Source: an uncultured Bacillota bacterium (GTDB lineage Bacteria > Bacillota_I > Bacilli_A > RFN20 > CAG-826). From it: a DNA stretch of 35,644 nucleotides. A program made the translations under genes and the position numbers. Under the pieces are notes generated by a model. It made no database searches. It had not been told where the DNA came from and saw nothing but the letters and a program-made list of their open reading frames with translations. The stretch lies in assembly GCA_949287245.1 (NCBI GenBank), contig CASEFL010000004.1:5855-41498 (forward strand), in the 5' to 3' direction. Shown in pieces: positions 24,638 to 33,040 of the stretch (positions within the stretch are counted from its first letter, which is position 1; every line of letters starts with the position of its first letter).

Positions 24638-25720
24638 CTAATAGTGAACGCGCTTTTTACTAACCACCATTTGTACAATGGTAATTAATAAGATGATGAC
24701 AAGAAGAACCATCGATCCTGCCGCGGCGCGGTCTGGATTTACATCCATTGTTGAATAAATATAACCAACAATGGTCATCCATTCTTGTTTGGTTGTACCG
24801 CCAAAGTCGGTCGCACCACCTCCGAATAAGGAGATAACCTCCGTATACGATTTAAAGGCGCCGATGAAGCTAGTAATCGTGATATATAAAACTTGAGGAG
24901 AAAGAAGAGGAATCGTAATCCTTCTTAAGATGGTGGAACGTTTTGCTCCATCAATTCTTGCCGCGTCATAATATTGCTTATCAATCGAAGCAAGTCCTGA
25001 CATAAAGACAAGAATCTTAAAAGCTAAGCCATTCCATATGGCATAGACAATAATGACAAAGAACATCGCCCAGCGATTCGCGGAAACATCAAGCCAAGCC
25101 ATATTGCCAAGCCCTAAAACAGAGTTAAACAAGCCACCTTTTGAGAAGATTGTTTGGAAAACCATACCTAAAGCAATGGTATTTGTGACATAAGGCAAAA
25201 AGAAGACCGTTTGGAAAAATCCCTGCAAAGGTTTGATGGAATATAAGGCAACCGCTAAAAGAAGGGCAATAATAATGGTTAAAGGAACCGAGAAAACAAC
25301 AATTAAAGCAGTGTTCCCTAAAGACTGTAAGAATAACCGGTCTTCTAAGATATAAGCGTAACTGCCAAAACCAAAAATGGGATCAGGCACGCGGCTATTG
25401 GCTAAAGCCGCTAAATAGTTTGTTAAAACAAAAGATGATCCCGAACCATTCACAAAAGTGAACCCTTCTAAGAAAGACATTAAGAAGGAGTTAATGATTG
25501 GATAAATCATGAAGAGGATAAGGAAAATTAAAGCCGGGATTAAAGCAATCCAAGCTTTTGCCGCTTCGCCAACACGGAAACGCGATGCTTTGCGAACCGA
25601 TAAAGTGGACTTTAAAACATCTTCACAGTGCGCATACTCTTGCGAAGGAAGAGCTTTGCTAAAGGCATAGCGAAGATTTTCTTTTAAAGACACTTTAACG
25701 GATGAACGTACGCTACTCAC
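24638..25720 (-). CDS. ABC transporter permease, MalF/UgpA type
   Basis: 360 residues, GTG start overlapping the TGA of the ATPase gene (GTGA), with GGGGAG about 9 nt upstream. A cytoplasmic N-terminal extension of about 60 residues precedes the first membrane helix ([20 protein letters not shown]). Five further helices follow, and the EAA motif reads [20 protein letters not shown] at about 262-281, then IPLLSP. It pairs with the MalG/UgpE-type permease to form the channel. Extracellular loops between helices 1 and 2 are long. Translation is coupled to the ATPase. Confidence 0.92.
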   Translation of the reverse strand: MSSVRSSVKVSLKENLRYAFSKALPSQEYAHCEDVLKSTLSVRKASRFRVGEAAKAWIALIPALIFLILFMIYPIINSFLMSFLEGFTFVNGSGSSFVLTNYLAALANSRVPDPIFGFGSYAYILEDRLFLQSLGNTALIVVFSVPLTIIIALLLAVALYSIKPLQGFFQTVFFLPYVTNTIALGMVFQTIFSKGGLFNSVLGLGNMAWLDVSANRWAMFFVIIVYAIWNGLAFKILVFMSGLASIDKQYYDAARIDGAKRSTILRRITIPLLSPQVLYITITSFIGAFKSYTEVISLFGGGATDFGGTTKQEWMTIVGYIYSTMDVNPDRAAAGSMVLLVIILLITIVQMVVSKKRVHY

Positions 25721-27678
25721 TTGATTCTCTCCCCTTCTTCTTCAAAGACATAGAAACGTTTTGTTAATAAACGAATTTCTTCTTTTCCGGCGATTTTCTC
25801 GCTTAACTCAGAAGGAATGATGATTTTTAATGCATTCTCGGGTTGATCTTTTACTTCACCAACAATAGAGATATCGCGTCCAATATGTTGAAGCATTTCA
25901 ATTTTTACGGGTACCACACCTTTTTTGGCGTTTCCACTTGCTAAAGTAAAGGCTTCCGGACGAACCGCGATTTTTACCTTTCGATCATAAATCGTTTCTT
26001 TATGAGAAGGGATAACTTGCAAGGCAACATCAGGATTTTCTTCAATATCAATTCCTGCATCGACATTTTTCTCAGCAACATCTTCTAACGTTAATACTTT
26101 TCCTTCATAAACGGTCTTTTCATAGGGTTTTTGATAAACAGGATCATCATCAAACACCACACCATTTAAATAAAGTTTCCCGTCTTTAATTTCTCCATCA
26201 AAGACATTAATCGCAGGCGATCCTAAGAATTTTGCAACAAATAAGTTTGCCGGTTCATCATAAACTTCTTGCGGTTTCCCAATTTGTTGAATAATGCCTA
26301 ACTTCATCACAACAATAATGTCAGAAATTGACATGGCTTCTTCTTGGTCGTGAGTAACAAAGACGGTAGTAATTCCTGTACTTCTTTGAATGCGCTTAAT
26401 TTCTTCTCTTGTTTGTAAGCGCAAACGAGCGTCTAAGTTACTTAAAGGTTCGTCAAGCAAAAGAACTGATGGTTTTTTTGCTAAAGCACGAGCAATGGCA
26501 ACTCTTTGTTGTTGACCACCAGATAATTCTTTTGGCTTTCTTGCAAGATAAGGCTCAATATCAACAATTTTTGCCATCTCATGGGCAATGGCAGTTTTTT
26601 CGGCTACCGATAACCGTTTTTTGTTTGTAATCTTTGCTTGGCGAGGATTGGCAATTTTTAACTCATTAAAAGCATCTTTGGCCGCGGCAAGGGCCTCCAT
26701 ACATTCTTGGACACGGCTTTCATAAGTTCCAAGTTTTTCTTGATCCTCAGGAAGTTCTTTTTCAATCCGTTCTAAATCTTCTACAGGTTTTGAAAGAGTA
26801 CGTAAGGCTTTTGTCTTAACTTTTAAATTTTTTAAGGCCATGCGATATCTTTTTCCTGAAGCATCTTCTGGATGCTCCACTTTTAACGTTTCCCAAGCAG
26901 CAAGCGCTTCATCGTTTAACGTTACCGCATTTTCATAAGCCTCTTGAACTTTTAAAAGGGCAGCTTCTTTTCGAGCAATGTCTTCTTTTGTTAAGCGAAT
27001 ATCGTTTTCATCGCCTTCTTCTTTTTCAAGAATTTCGAGTACTTTATGGGCACGAGCGACAACTTTTTCCGCATCTTTTAAATGGGCTAAAGCCATTTTG
27101 ACTTTTTTCCCGGTCTTCTTAACTTTAATTTTTAATGAATAAGTATCCCGAGCCTCATCTAATTCTTCTTTCGCCTTTTCAAGTTCTACTCTTGCTTGCT
27201 CAATGGCTTCATGAGTAGCAAGTTTTCCTTCTGCTTCAATTTTATGAATTTGCGATAAGCGGTTTGAATCCCGGCGAATTTTTCTTTTTAATTCATCAAG
27301 AGCATCTTCTGCAGCGCGCAAAGCATTTTCTTCCGCTCCATAAGCCCCTGGTAACCGTACATTATCCAAAGGGAAAGTGATGTTTTGTTGAACCGTAAAA
27401 TGAGGATATAAAGCGTAGTTTTGGAACACCAAACCAATGCCTCTATTTTCTGGAGGGACGTTGGTAACATCTTCGTCTCCAAAATAAATATGGCCTCCTG
27501 TCGGCTTATGTAGACCAGCAATCATATAAAGAGTGGTGGATTTTCCACACCCTGAAGGACCAAGGAGTCCTACTAATTTTCCATCGGGTATCGTAAAAGA
27601 CATCCGATCGACCGCCGTCATGTGTGAGCCTTTGTGGCTTCGGAAGACCTTTGACAGTTCTTCGATTTTGACTTCCAT
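25717..27678 (-). CDS. ABC transporter ATPase (MalK/UgpC type) with about 250-residue helical insertion
   Basis: 653 residues, against about 360-380 for the family. Walker [10 protein letters not shown] lies at 40-48, the Q-loop VFQNYALYP at 84-92, the signature LSGGQQQRV at 385-393, Walker B VLLLDEP at 405-411, and the H-loop TVFVTHDQ at 438-445. A C-terminal regulatory OB domain as in MalK ends the protein (from about 490). An extra block of roughly residues 110-360 sits between the Q-loop and the signature. It is Lys/Glu/Ala-rich with heptad-like patterns, so probably a long antiparallel coiled coil. Mycoplasma ATPases linked to surface nucleases, such as MG_187, are also long (recalled, not checked here). 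I start at the ATG at 27678 with GGAGG 6 nt before it; a longer frame to 27732 lacks this. Confidence 0.93.
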   Translation of the reverse strand: MEVKIEELSKVFRSHKGSHMTAVDRMSFTIPDGKLVGLLGPSGCGKSTTLYMIAGLHKPTGGHIYFGDEDVTNVPPENRGIGLVFQNYALYPHFTVQQNITFPLDNVRLPGAYGAEENALRAAEDALDELKRKIRRDSNRLSQIHKIEAEGKLATHEAIEQARVELEKAKEELDEARDTYSLKIKVKKTGKKVKMALAHLKDAEKVVARAHKVLEILEKEEGDENDIRLTKEDIARKEAALLKVQEAYENAVTLNDEALAAWETLKVEHPEDASGKRYRMALKNLKVKTKALRTLSKPVEDLERIEKELPEDQEKLGTYESRVQECMEALAAAKDAFNELKIANPRQAKITNKKRLSVAEKTAIAHEMAKIVDIEPYLARKPKELSGGQQQRVAIARALAKKPSVLLLDEPLSNLDARLRLQTREEIKRIQRSTGITTVFVTHDQEEAMSISDIIVVMKLGIIQQIGKPQEVYDEPANLFVAKFLGSPAINVFDGEIKDGKLYLNGVVFDDDPVYQKPYEKTVYEGKVLTLEDVAEKNVDAGIDIEENPDVALQVIPSHKETIYDRKVKIAVRPEAFTLASGNAKKGVVPVKIEMLQHIGRDISIVGEVKDQPENALKIIIPSELSEKIAGKEEIRLLTKRFYVFEEEGERIK

Positions 27679-27722
27679 TTTGTTCCTCCAGGAATAGTTC
27701 AGGATAAGTCCCCGTCTTAACG

Positions 27723-27751
27723 AGGATAACACGGCTTTAGAGGTAGCGCAA
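27723..27751 (-). promoter_or_regulatory. promoter of the transporter-nuclease operon
   Basis: On the minus strand TTGCGC (27751-27746) is 17 nt from TATCCT (27728-27723), which is preceded by TGT, an extended -10 (TGnTATnnT). The leader is about 38 nt. The 16-nt inverted repeat TAGCG-N6-CGCTA (27744-27759) covers the -35 box and could be an operator. The -35 match is only 3 of 6. Confidence 0.5.
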
Positions 27752-27778
27752 TATCGCTAGTATCGAACTTTTTGGATA

Positions 27779-27790
27779 GAAAGCGCTTTC
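27779..27790. promoter_or_regulatory. perfect cre-like palindrome upstream of the transporter-nuclease operon
   Basis: GAAAGCGCTTTC is a perfect 12-bp palindrome that fits the core of the CcpA/LacI-family consensus (GAAARCGYTTWC). Its centre lies about 68 nt upstream of the predicted start of the operon promoter, where CcpA can activate in some genes. If another promoter nearer to it is used, it would repress. Confidence 0.65.
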
Positions 27791-27823
27791 CTTTTTTGCC
27801 GTCATTTTAGGGTATTTCCTCTA

Positions 27824-28990
27824 TTATCCTTCTTTTTTAGCCTCTTGTTCAAGTATCTCTTCTCCCGCTTGCCTCATCTTCGCGCCTTTTTCTTCCGCTT
27901 CTTCAATCATTTTCCGCGCTTCCTCTTCTTCTACTTTTGAAGAGTAAATTGTGGAACTTCTTAAATCGATGACATAGCTCGCCGCTAAAAAATCATGAAG
28001 TGCTTGATGAGTAGGGGTAAATAAAGCAAGAGCATAAGAAAGAAGAAGAAGTCCTAATAAGATGGCATAAGCAATCCAGGGACTAGGAAGGAATAAAATA
28101 AGGATAATGGCAAGAAAATACGTAGGGAGACTACGTAAAACAAGTTGACCTTTTAATACACGGTATCCATATTTATTCACTAAACCAATCTTTAGCATGT
28201 ATTTTCCAATGGTCGCCCCTTCTTTAAAAAGCAAAGGGAGGAGTAAATATAAAATGGGATAAGAAATCGCAAAAGAGATCGCTAAAGGATAGGCCCTTCT
28301 TATGGCCTCTTCTTCTCTTAAAGCGCTTTGATAAGGCTCTCCCTCATTTAATAAGGATAAAGCCCGATAATATAAAGAGGGAGAAGCCCCGCTTTCATCA
28401 TAATAAAAAGTTAATAAATCTTTCCTTGCTTCTTCTTTTAAATTGGAAAAAGGCCGCAAATTTCCTTCTTCATCATAGGCACTTCCGGCAAGGAAACAAG
28501 AATCACTAGGAATACCAATTTTCGTTTCATCTCTTGTACCATCTTCCTTCTTTGCCCATTGGAAAAGTTCACTTCCCTCATCACTTGGACTTTCTAAAAC
28601 AAAATAACCATAAACATGATGAAAATCTTCTAATCCTAGTTGATGAACGTTATACCAATAGGCGAAAGGTTGACCTTTTAAATCAGGAATCGCATTTATC
28701 GCTGCAGTTTCTGCTCCTTTTTCATAAAAATACGTAATCAGTTTTTCATATTCTTGATAACTTTCCGCCTCAACAGGAGAAGTCCATTCTCCTTCTATTT
28801 CTATAAATAAGCCCGATGCTTCTTTTAACGAATCCGTATTTTCTTTCGCATTTAAATACCAAGGGGTAATGGCAAAAATGGCTTCTAAAATCGCAAAAAC
28901 ACCAAGAGAAAGAAAAAGAAAAAGGATTGCATCAATAATTGATGCAAAAGCGCGACGATAAGAAGCGGCAAAAGTAATATTTTTATTCAT
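27824..28990 (-). CDS. RDD-family membrane protein, third paralogue
   Basis: 388 residues. The RDD pattern is visible: YRRAFASIIDAILFLFLSLG (residues 11-30) for the first helix, GATIGKYMLKIGLVNKYGYR near 259-278 and LHDFLAASYVID near 330-341 at the end of the last helix. Between helix 1 and helix 2 lies a large outside domain (about 48-235) with no Cys and the motif WYNVHQLGL, shared with the next paralogue (WYNVNVLGL). A charged tail of about 45 residues (EEEARKMIEEAEEKG) follows. RDD proteins are poorly known; some act as cation/proton exchangers, others as chaperones of membrane proteins. The start overlaps the stop of the preceding paralogue by 8 nt. Function is unproven. Confidence 0.85.
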   Translation of the reverse strand: MNKNITFAASYRRAFASIIDAILFLFLSLGVFAILEAIFAITPWYLNAKENTDSLKEASGLFIEIEGEWTSPVEAESYQEYEKLITYFYEKGAETAAINAIPDLKGQPFAYWYNVHQLGLEDFHHVYGYFVLESPSDEGSELFQWAKKEDGTRDETKIGIPSDSCFLAGSAYDEEGNLRPFSNLKEEARKDLLTFYYDESGASPSLYYRALSLLNEGEPYQSALREEEAIRRAYPLAISFAISYPILYLLLPLLFKEGATIGKYMLKIGLVNKYGYRVLKGQLVLRSLPTYFLAIILILFLPSPWIAYAILLGLLLLSYALALFTPTHQALHDFLAASYVIDLRSSTIYSSKVEEEEARKMIEEAEEKGAKMRQAGEEILEQEAKKEG

Positions 28991-30062
28991 TTTCTTCTTC
29001 CTTAGGGATTCCCTTATACACCAAATCTAAAAAGTCTGGCTCATGGGCACGATCACTTGCCCACGCTCTTGTAACAACGGATAAAGCAATATAGTCATGT
29101 AAAGCTCTTCTTTTTGGAGTTAATAAGCCAACGGTTAGACTAATTAAAAACACCATAAGAAGAATCGCTAAAGAAAGAATGAGATCATTAGCAAATAAAG
29201 CACTATAAAAAGTAAGGTATAAAGGAAGTGCCCGTAAAAGCACCATATATCGAGGCAAAGGCAAACCATCAAATCGCAATAACCCTAAACGGAAAATCAT
29301 TTTTCCTGGAGTGTTCCCTCTTTTTGAAAGAAGAGGGAAAAGCACATAAATAGGGAAAAAAGCAAAAAGAATGACCAAACTAAGCATGAAATAATGACCA
29401 TTTTGATAAGAAAGATAGGGTTCTTGATAAAAGGGTTCCGCCACTAAACGCTCTTGGGCAAGCGCATATTGTTCTCGGAAAAAAAGAAGAAGATTTTCTT
29501 TGCTTTCTTTCTTTAAGACAAGTTCCCCGTTTATTTCCTCAAAAAGCGATTGTTTTAATGTGGCTTTTTCTTTTAAGGAAGTATTTCCTTCTTCATCAAG
29601 CCCAAAAGAAAAATAAGGAGAGGTATTAATTCCATCTTCCCTCTCTGGTAAGCCTAAAACATTCACGTTATACCATTCTTCCTTTGCCCATTCTTTATGG
29701 GGATTGGGATTCAAGGATAAATCATCAAGTAATTGATAAGTAAAATAATAAGAACGGATACTCGCTTCATAAACACGATAATCATCGCTTGAAATATCGT
29801 GAACAGGATAAACATTTCCTTTTTCATCTTCTTCTACTTCCATTAAGCCAGAAGAAGCTAGATACCTTTCTATCAAACTCCAATTTTCTTCCATCCCAAT
29901 AGCTTTTCCTAATGTCGGAAAAGAATCATGAGGATAAAGAAAGAAAAAACAAAGAAAAAATAAAATCCCTGCAAAAAAGGCATCAACAATAGAAGAAGCA
30001 CTACGTAAAAGAAGAGGGGCTAAAGGATAGCCTTCCTCTGTTAATTCTTCTCGTAATTCCAT
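28983..30062 (-). CDS. RDD-family membrane protein, second paralogue
   Basis: 359 residues. The first helix starts PLLLRSASSIVDAFFAGILF (about 17-36), where the RDD arginine-aspartate pattern is kept (R21, D28). GNTPGKMIFRLGLL and ALHDYIALSVV mark the later core. The outside domain between helices 1 and 2 (about 48-225) has WYNVNVLGLPE, similar to the third paralogue. Four hydrophobic helices are visible. It follows the first paralogue with a 2-nt gap and overlaps the third by 8 nt, so the three are one operon and probably work together. I cannot tell what it transports or binds. Confidence 0.85.
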   Translation of the reverse strand: MELREELTEEGYPLAPLLLRSASSIVDAFFAGILFFLCFFFLYPHDSFPTLGKAIGMEENWSLIERYLASSGLMEVEEDEKGNVYPVHDISSDDYRVYEASIRSYYFTYQLLDDLSLNPNPHKEWAKEEWYNVNVLGLPEREDGINTSPYFSFGLDEEGNTSLKEKATLKQSLFEEINGELVLKKESKENLLLFFREQYALAQERLVAEPFYQEPYLSYQNGHYFMLSLVILFAFFPIYVLFPLLSKRGNTPGKMIFRLGLLRFDGLPLPRYMVLLRALPLYLTFYSALFANDLILSLAILLMVFLISLTVGLLTPKRRALHDYIALSVVTRAWASDRAHEPDFLDLVYKGIPKEEENE

Positions 30063-30064
30063 GA

Positions 30065-31636
30065 CTATTCGTCCTTATTTTGCTCATCAAGGAAGGAATC
30101 GTCTTCAAAAGAATTGTCCATTATCTCGTCAGAACTCATTTCTTTTTGTGGATTTTCGTTAATTTCATCACTTGTTGAGGAATTTTCTTCCCCATCCTCT
30201 TCTTTTCCTTCCTCGTGTTGTTCCTTTTGTGAAGTTTTATTCAATATTTCTTCTAATCGCGCTTGATGTTTTTCTTCCATTTCCGCTTCAAAATCATCAA
30301 AAGAAGAAATCTTTGAGGCTTCTTCTTTTCTTGCAAATAACGTGCTGGAATCTAAAATAGAAAGTTCGCGTTCAAGTTGAATTTCTTCTGGAGTTTTTTC
30401 TTTCTTATTTTTGCTTTCAGGGTGGGAAGCAAAATAACGTTCCGCTTCTTCTTCGTTTTTAAACCATAAGGATTCACGCGCATCAATAAGAATGGTTCTT
30501 GTTGCTAAATCCTCAAAGGTTTTATGACTACGATGAAGAATCATAAACATGAAATCTAAAAGGGCAAAAAGCATAATAAACATAATGCCAATTGCTAATG
30601 AAGGAAGGAAAGCAAAGGAAAGAAAAATAAACACCATTAAAGGACGAGTAAGACGTTGCCAAAGCTTAATCCTTACTCCTTCTCTTGAGACAACCGATAA
30701 ATGCGTTAAAGCTTTTCCTAAGGTTCTTCCATCCCGCATGAAAACAGGAATGATATAGAAGAAAATCAATAAAAATGGGGCGTAAGCAACCGCAAAAGCG
30801 ACATAAATATAACGATTAAATTCATTATATAAATTGCGATAATACGTTTGAGGAGAGGAACCTGAACCAATCGTCCAGTCCGCTAAAGCGCAATAAACTC
30901 CTTCTCCTACACCATCATTAAAGAAATCGGCTAAAGAAGATACCCATTGAGCGTCACTATTCCCGTTTAATCCTTCTATCGCGCGGCTAGTTAAGGAAGG
31001 GGCAAGAGTAAAGTCGATATACCCATCTTCCCCTAAAGAGTAACGATAAAAACCATTTTCTTCATCTAATTCTTCTTCCCAATTCTCGTGCGTTAAAGAA
31101 AATTCTCCCCAGTTTTGTTCTAATTGGCTTTCGGTTAGTTTAGGAAGACCATAAAACTCTTCTAATAAGTATTTTCCGTATTCTTTAAAAAGAGGATCTT
31201 CTAAAGAAGAAGGTTTTGGAACTTCTTCGCCATCAATCGTTAAAGGAAGCAAACGATCGTCTTCTAAATAAAAGCCTGTCCAGAAATCATAAATGGCCTT
31301 TTCATACATCTTATAGCCATAATCTTCTTGCGTAATGATTGTTACTTCTTGACTGCTAGAATCGACACTGACCGTGCTTTGAGGATTATAAGCGTAACTT
31401 AAATAGGAAGCGCTTAAGGGTTCCCCTTCTTCGTTATATTCAATCGCGAATAAATTTGTTTGACTGGTAAACTCAATCATCTTCTGACTTGCCTTACTTC
31501 CTCCAAGATAATCAAAAAGGAAGGTTGAAGTCACACTAGAATATAAAATGACCGTACAAAAGATTAACAAGGCAAGATCAATAATGAAAGCAACAAATCT
31601 TCGGAAATAATTTGCGGGTTTTAACTTTGCGTCCAT
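30065..31636 (-). CDS. RDD-family membrane protein with acidic cytoplasmic tail, first paralogue
   Basis: 523 residues, first gene of a three-gene operon. YFRRFVAFIIDLALLIFCTV (9-28) is a model RDD first helix; GRTLGKALTHLSVV and FEDLATRTILID are the later conserved blocks. The outside domain lies at about 38-265, and about four helices are predicted. A roughly 145-residue cytoplasmic tail (about 380-523) is Glu/Asp/Lys/Ser-rich and seems disordered, a difference from its two neighbours. The ATG at 31636 is required to include the RDD arginines. It has no ribosome site and lies 7 nt from a perfect TATAAT, so the mRNA is probably leaderless. An extracytoplasmic sensor, transporter or envelope-maintenance role is possible. 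Confidence 0.85.
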   Translation of the reverse strand: MDAKLKPANYFRRFVAFIIDLALLIFCTVILYSSVTSTFLFDYLGGSKASQKMIEFTSQTNLFAIEYNEEGEPLSASYLSYAYNPQSTVSVDSSSQEVTIITQEDYGYKMYEKAIYDFWTGFYLEDDRLLPLTIDGEEVPKPSSLEDPLFKEYGKYLLEEFYGLPKLTESQLEQNWGEFSLTHENWEEELDEENGFYRYSLGEDGYIDFTLAPSLTSRAIEGLNGNSDAQWVSSLADFFNDGVGEGVYCALADWTIGSGSSPQTYYRNLYNEFNRYIYVAFAVAYAPFLLIFFYIIPVFMRDGRTLGKALTHLSVVSREGVRIKLWQRLTRPLMVFIFLSFAFLPSLAIGIMFIMLFALLDFMFMILHRSHKTFEDLATRTILIDARESLWFKNEEEAERYFASHPESKNKKEKTPEEIQLERELSILDSSTLFARKEEASKISSFDDFEAEMEEKHQARLEEILNKTSQKEQHEEGKEEDGEENSSTSDEINENPQKEMSSDEIMDNSFEDDSFLDEQNKDE

Positions 31637-31643
31637 AGGCGCA

Positions 31644-31649
31644 ATTATA
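31644..31649 (-). promoter_or_regulatory. extended -10 of a probable leaderless promoter for the RDD operon
   Basis: TGTTATAAT, a perfect extended -10, ends 7 nt before the ATG at 31636 on the minus strand. A transcript would begin at about the A of the start codon. It lies just beyond the tuf terminator, so the RDD genes have their own transcription. The -35 region (CTTTTC at 17 nt) is weak, which an extended -10 can offset. Confidence 0.7.
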
Positions 31650-31689
31650 ACAACTTCCTATAAATAGAAAAGTTTCTTTCTTTCCTAGA

Positions 31690-31726
31690 AAGAAAAAGAA
31701 AAAGAGGCCGCAAAATGCGACCTCTT
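31690..31726 (-). terminator. Rho-independent terminator of tuf (str operon)
   Basis: In the minus-strand transcript AAGAGGTCGCA pairs with TGCGGCCTCTT around a 3-nt loop (11 bp, one G-U) and is followed by a TTTCTTTTT tract. It lies 18 nt after the tuf stop codon. Confidence 0.92.
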
Positions 31727-31744
31727 AACATTAAGAGAAGAAAA

Positions 31745-32941
31745 TTAGTGAATGATATCGGCAACCGTACCGGCACCAACTGTTCTTCCACCCTCACGAA
31801 TTGAGAACTTTGTTCCCTTTTCAAGAGCAACCGGGTGAATGAGTTTGACCGTGAAGGTAACATTATCACCAGGCATAACCATCTTAATATCGGCAGGAAG
31901 TTTGATATCGCCGGTAATATCGGTGGTATGGAAGAAGAATTGAGGACGATAACCATTTAAGAATGCGGTATGACGTCCACCTTCTTTTTCGGTAAGAATG
32001 TACACTGCTGCTGTGAATTCATCATGAGGAGTGACACTTCCGGGTTTAGCAAGAACTTGACCACGTTCAACTTGATCTTTGTTAATACCACGGAGAAGGG
32101 CACCGATGTTATCACCACCTTGAGCAAAGTCTAAGGTCTTACGGAACATTTCAAGACCAGTGACGACAGTGTTTTGAGTTGGACGAATACCAACGATTTC
32201 CGCAGCGTCATTGACTTTAATCATACCCCGTTCGACACGGCCAGTGACAACCGTTCCACGACCAGAAATGGTGAGAACGTCTTCAATGGGCATAAGGAAG
32301 GGCTTATCCGTGTTCCGTTCTGGATCAGGGATATAGCTATCAAGAGCATCCATGAGTTCAAGGACGGATTTGCAAGCAGGATCATCGATGGTTTTGGCAT
32401 CACATGCTGCACGAGCACTACCGCGGATGACAGGAATTTCATCTCCAGGGAATTCATAAGAGGAGAGGAGGTCACGGACATCCATTTCGACAAGGTCAAC
32501 TAACTCTGGGTCGTCAACAAGGTCGGTTTTGTTTAAATAAACGATGATATAAGGAACACCAACTTGACGAGCAAGTAAAACGTGTTCACGGGTTTGAGGC
32601 ATAACACCATCAGTAGCGGCAACAACAAGAATCGCGGCGTCCATTTGTGCGGCACCCGTAATCATGTTCTTGATATAGTCAGCGTGCCCCGGGCAGTCGA
32701 CGTGAGCGTAGTGACGCTTATCGGTTTCGTATTCGACGTGCGCGGTGTTAATCGTAATTCCACGAGCCTTTTCTTCTGGGTTTGCATCGATATCAGCATA
32801 AGCCATATCCTTTGCCATACCTTTCATAGCAAGGACGTGGGTGATTGCTGAGGTAAGAGTGGTCTTACCGTGGTCGACGTGACCAATGGTACCAACGTTG
32901 ACGTGGACACGGTCACGGTTGAATTTCTCTTTATCTGCCAT
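31745..32941 (-). CDS. tuf: translation elongation factor Tu
   Basis: 398 residues, normal length. The GTPase motifs are G1 GHVDHGKTT (20-28), G3 DCPGHADY (about 82-89) and G4 NKTD (about 137-140). The effector region [15 protein letters not shown] and the C-terminal blocks [13 protein letters not shown] and [12 protein letters not shown] are intact. EF-Tu with GTP brings aminoacyl-tRNA to the ribosome. GGAGG lies 7 nt before the ATG. It follows fusA after a gap of 99 nt that appears to hold a second promoter, so tuf can be expressed above the level of fusA. Confidence 0.98.
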   Translation of the reverse strand: MADKEKFNRDRVHVNVGTIGHVDHGKTTLTSAITHVLAMKGMAKDMAYADIDANPEEKARGITINTAHVEYETDKRHYAHVDCPGHADYIKNMITGAAQMDAAILVVAATDGVMPQTREHVLLARQVGVPYIIVYLNKTDLVDDPELVDLVEMDVRDLLSSYEFPGDEIPVIRGSARAACDAKTIDDPACKSVLELMDALDSYIPDPERNTDKPFLMPIEDVLTISGRGTVVTGRVERGMIKVNDAAEIVGIRPTQNTVVTGLEMFRKTLDFAQGGDNIGALLRGINKDQVERGQVLAKPGSVTPHDEFTAAVYILTEKEGGRHTAFLNGYRPQFFFHTTDITGDIKLPADIKMVMPGDNVTFTVKLIHPVALEKGTKFSIREGGRTVGAGTVADIIH

Positions 32942-32987
32942 TGTTAATCCTCCAAATTTTGGGCTTTTTCTTTTTTGGCGCTTCGAG

Positions 32988-33016
32988 AGTTTAGCGCACC
33001 TTCCTTAGGAAGGCAA
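32988..33016 (-). promoter_or_regulatory. internal promoter for tuf
   Basis: On the minus strand TTGCCT (33016-33011) and TAAACT (32993-32988) are 17 nt apart, in the 99-nt gap between fusA and tuf. The spacer and -35 hold the palindrome CCTTCC-TAA-GGAAGG. Downstream GCGCT and AGCGC can form a hairpin in the leader. Both may be structural or regulatory. Confidence 0.5.
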
Positions 33017-33040
33017 TTTATTCTTCACCAAGAAGAGAGA

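Noticed and set aside
27679-27732. 18-residue extension of the ABC ATPase
   Set aside because: GGAGG sits exactly before the inner ATG and the extension overlaps the leader and promoter.
31645-31956. Minus-strand 103-codon frame overlapping the tuf 3' end
   Set aside because: It is out of frame with tuf, lies over the tuf terminator and has no family features.
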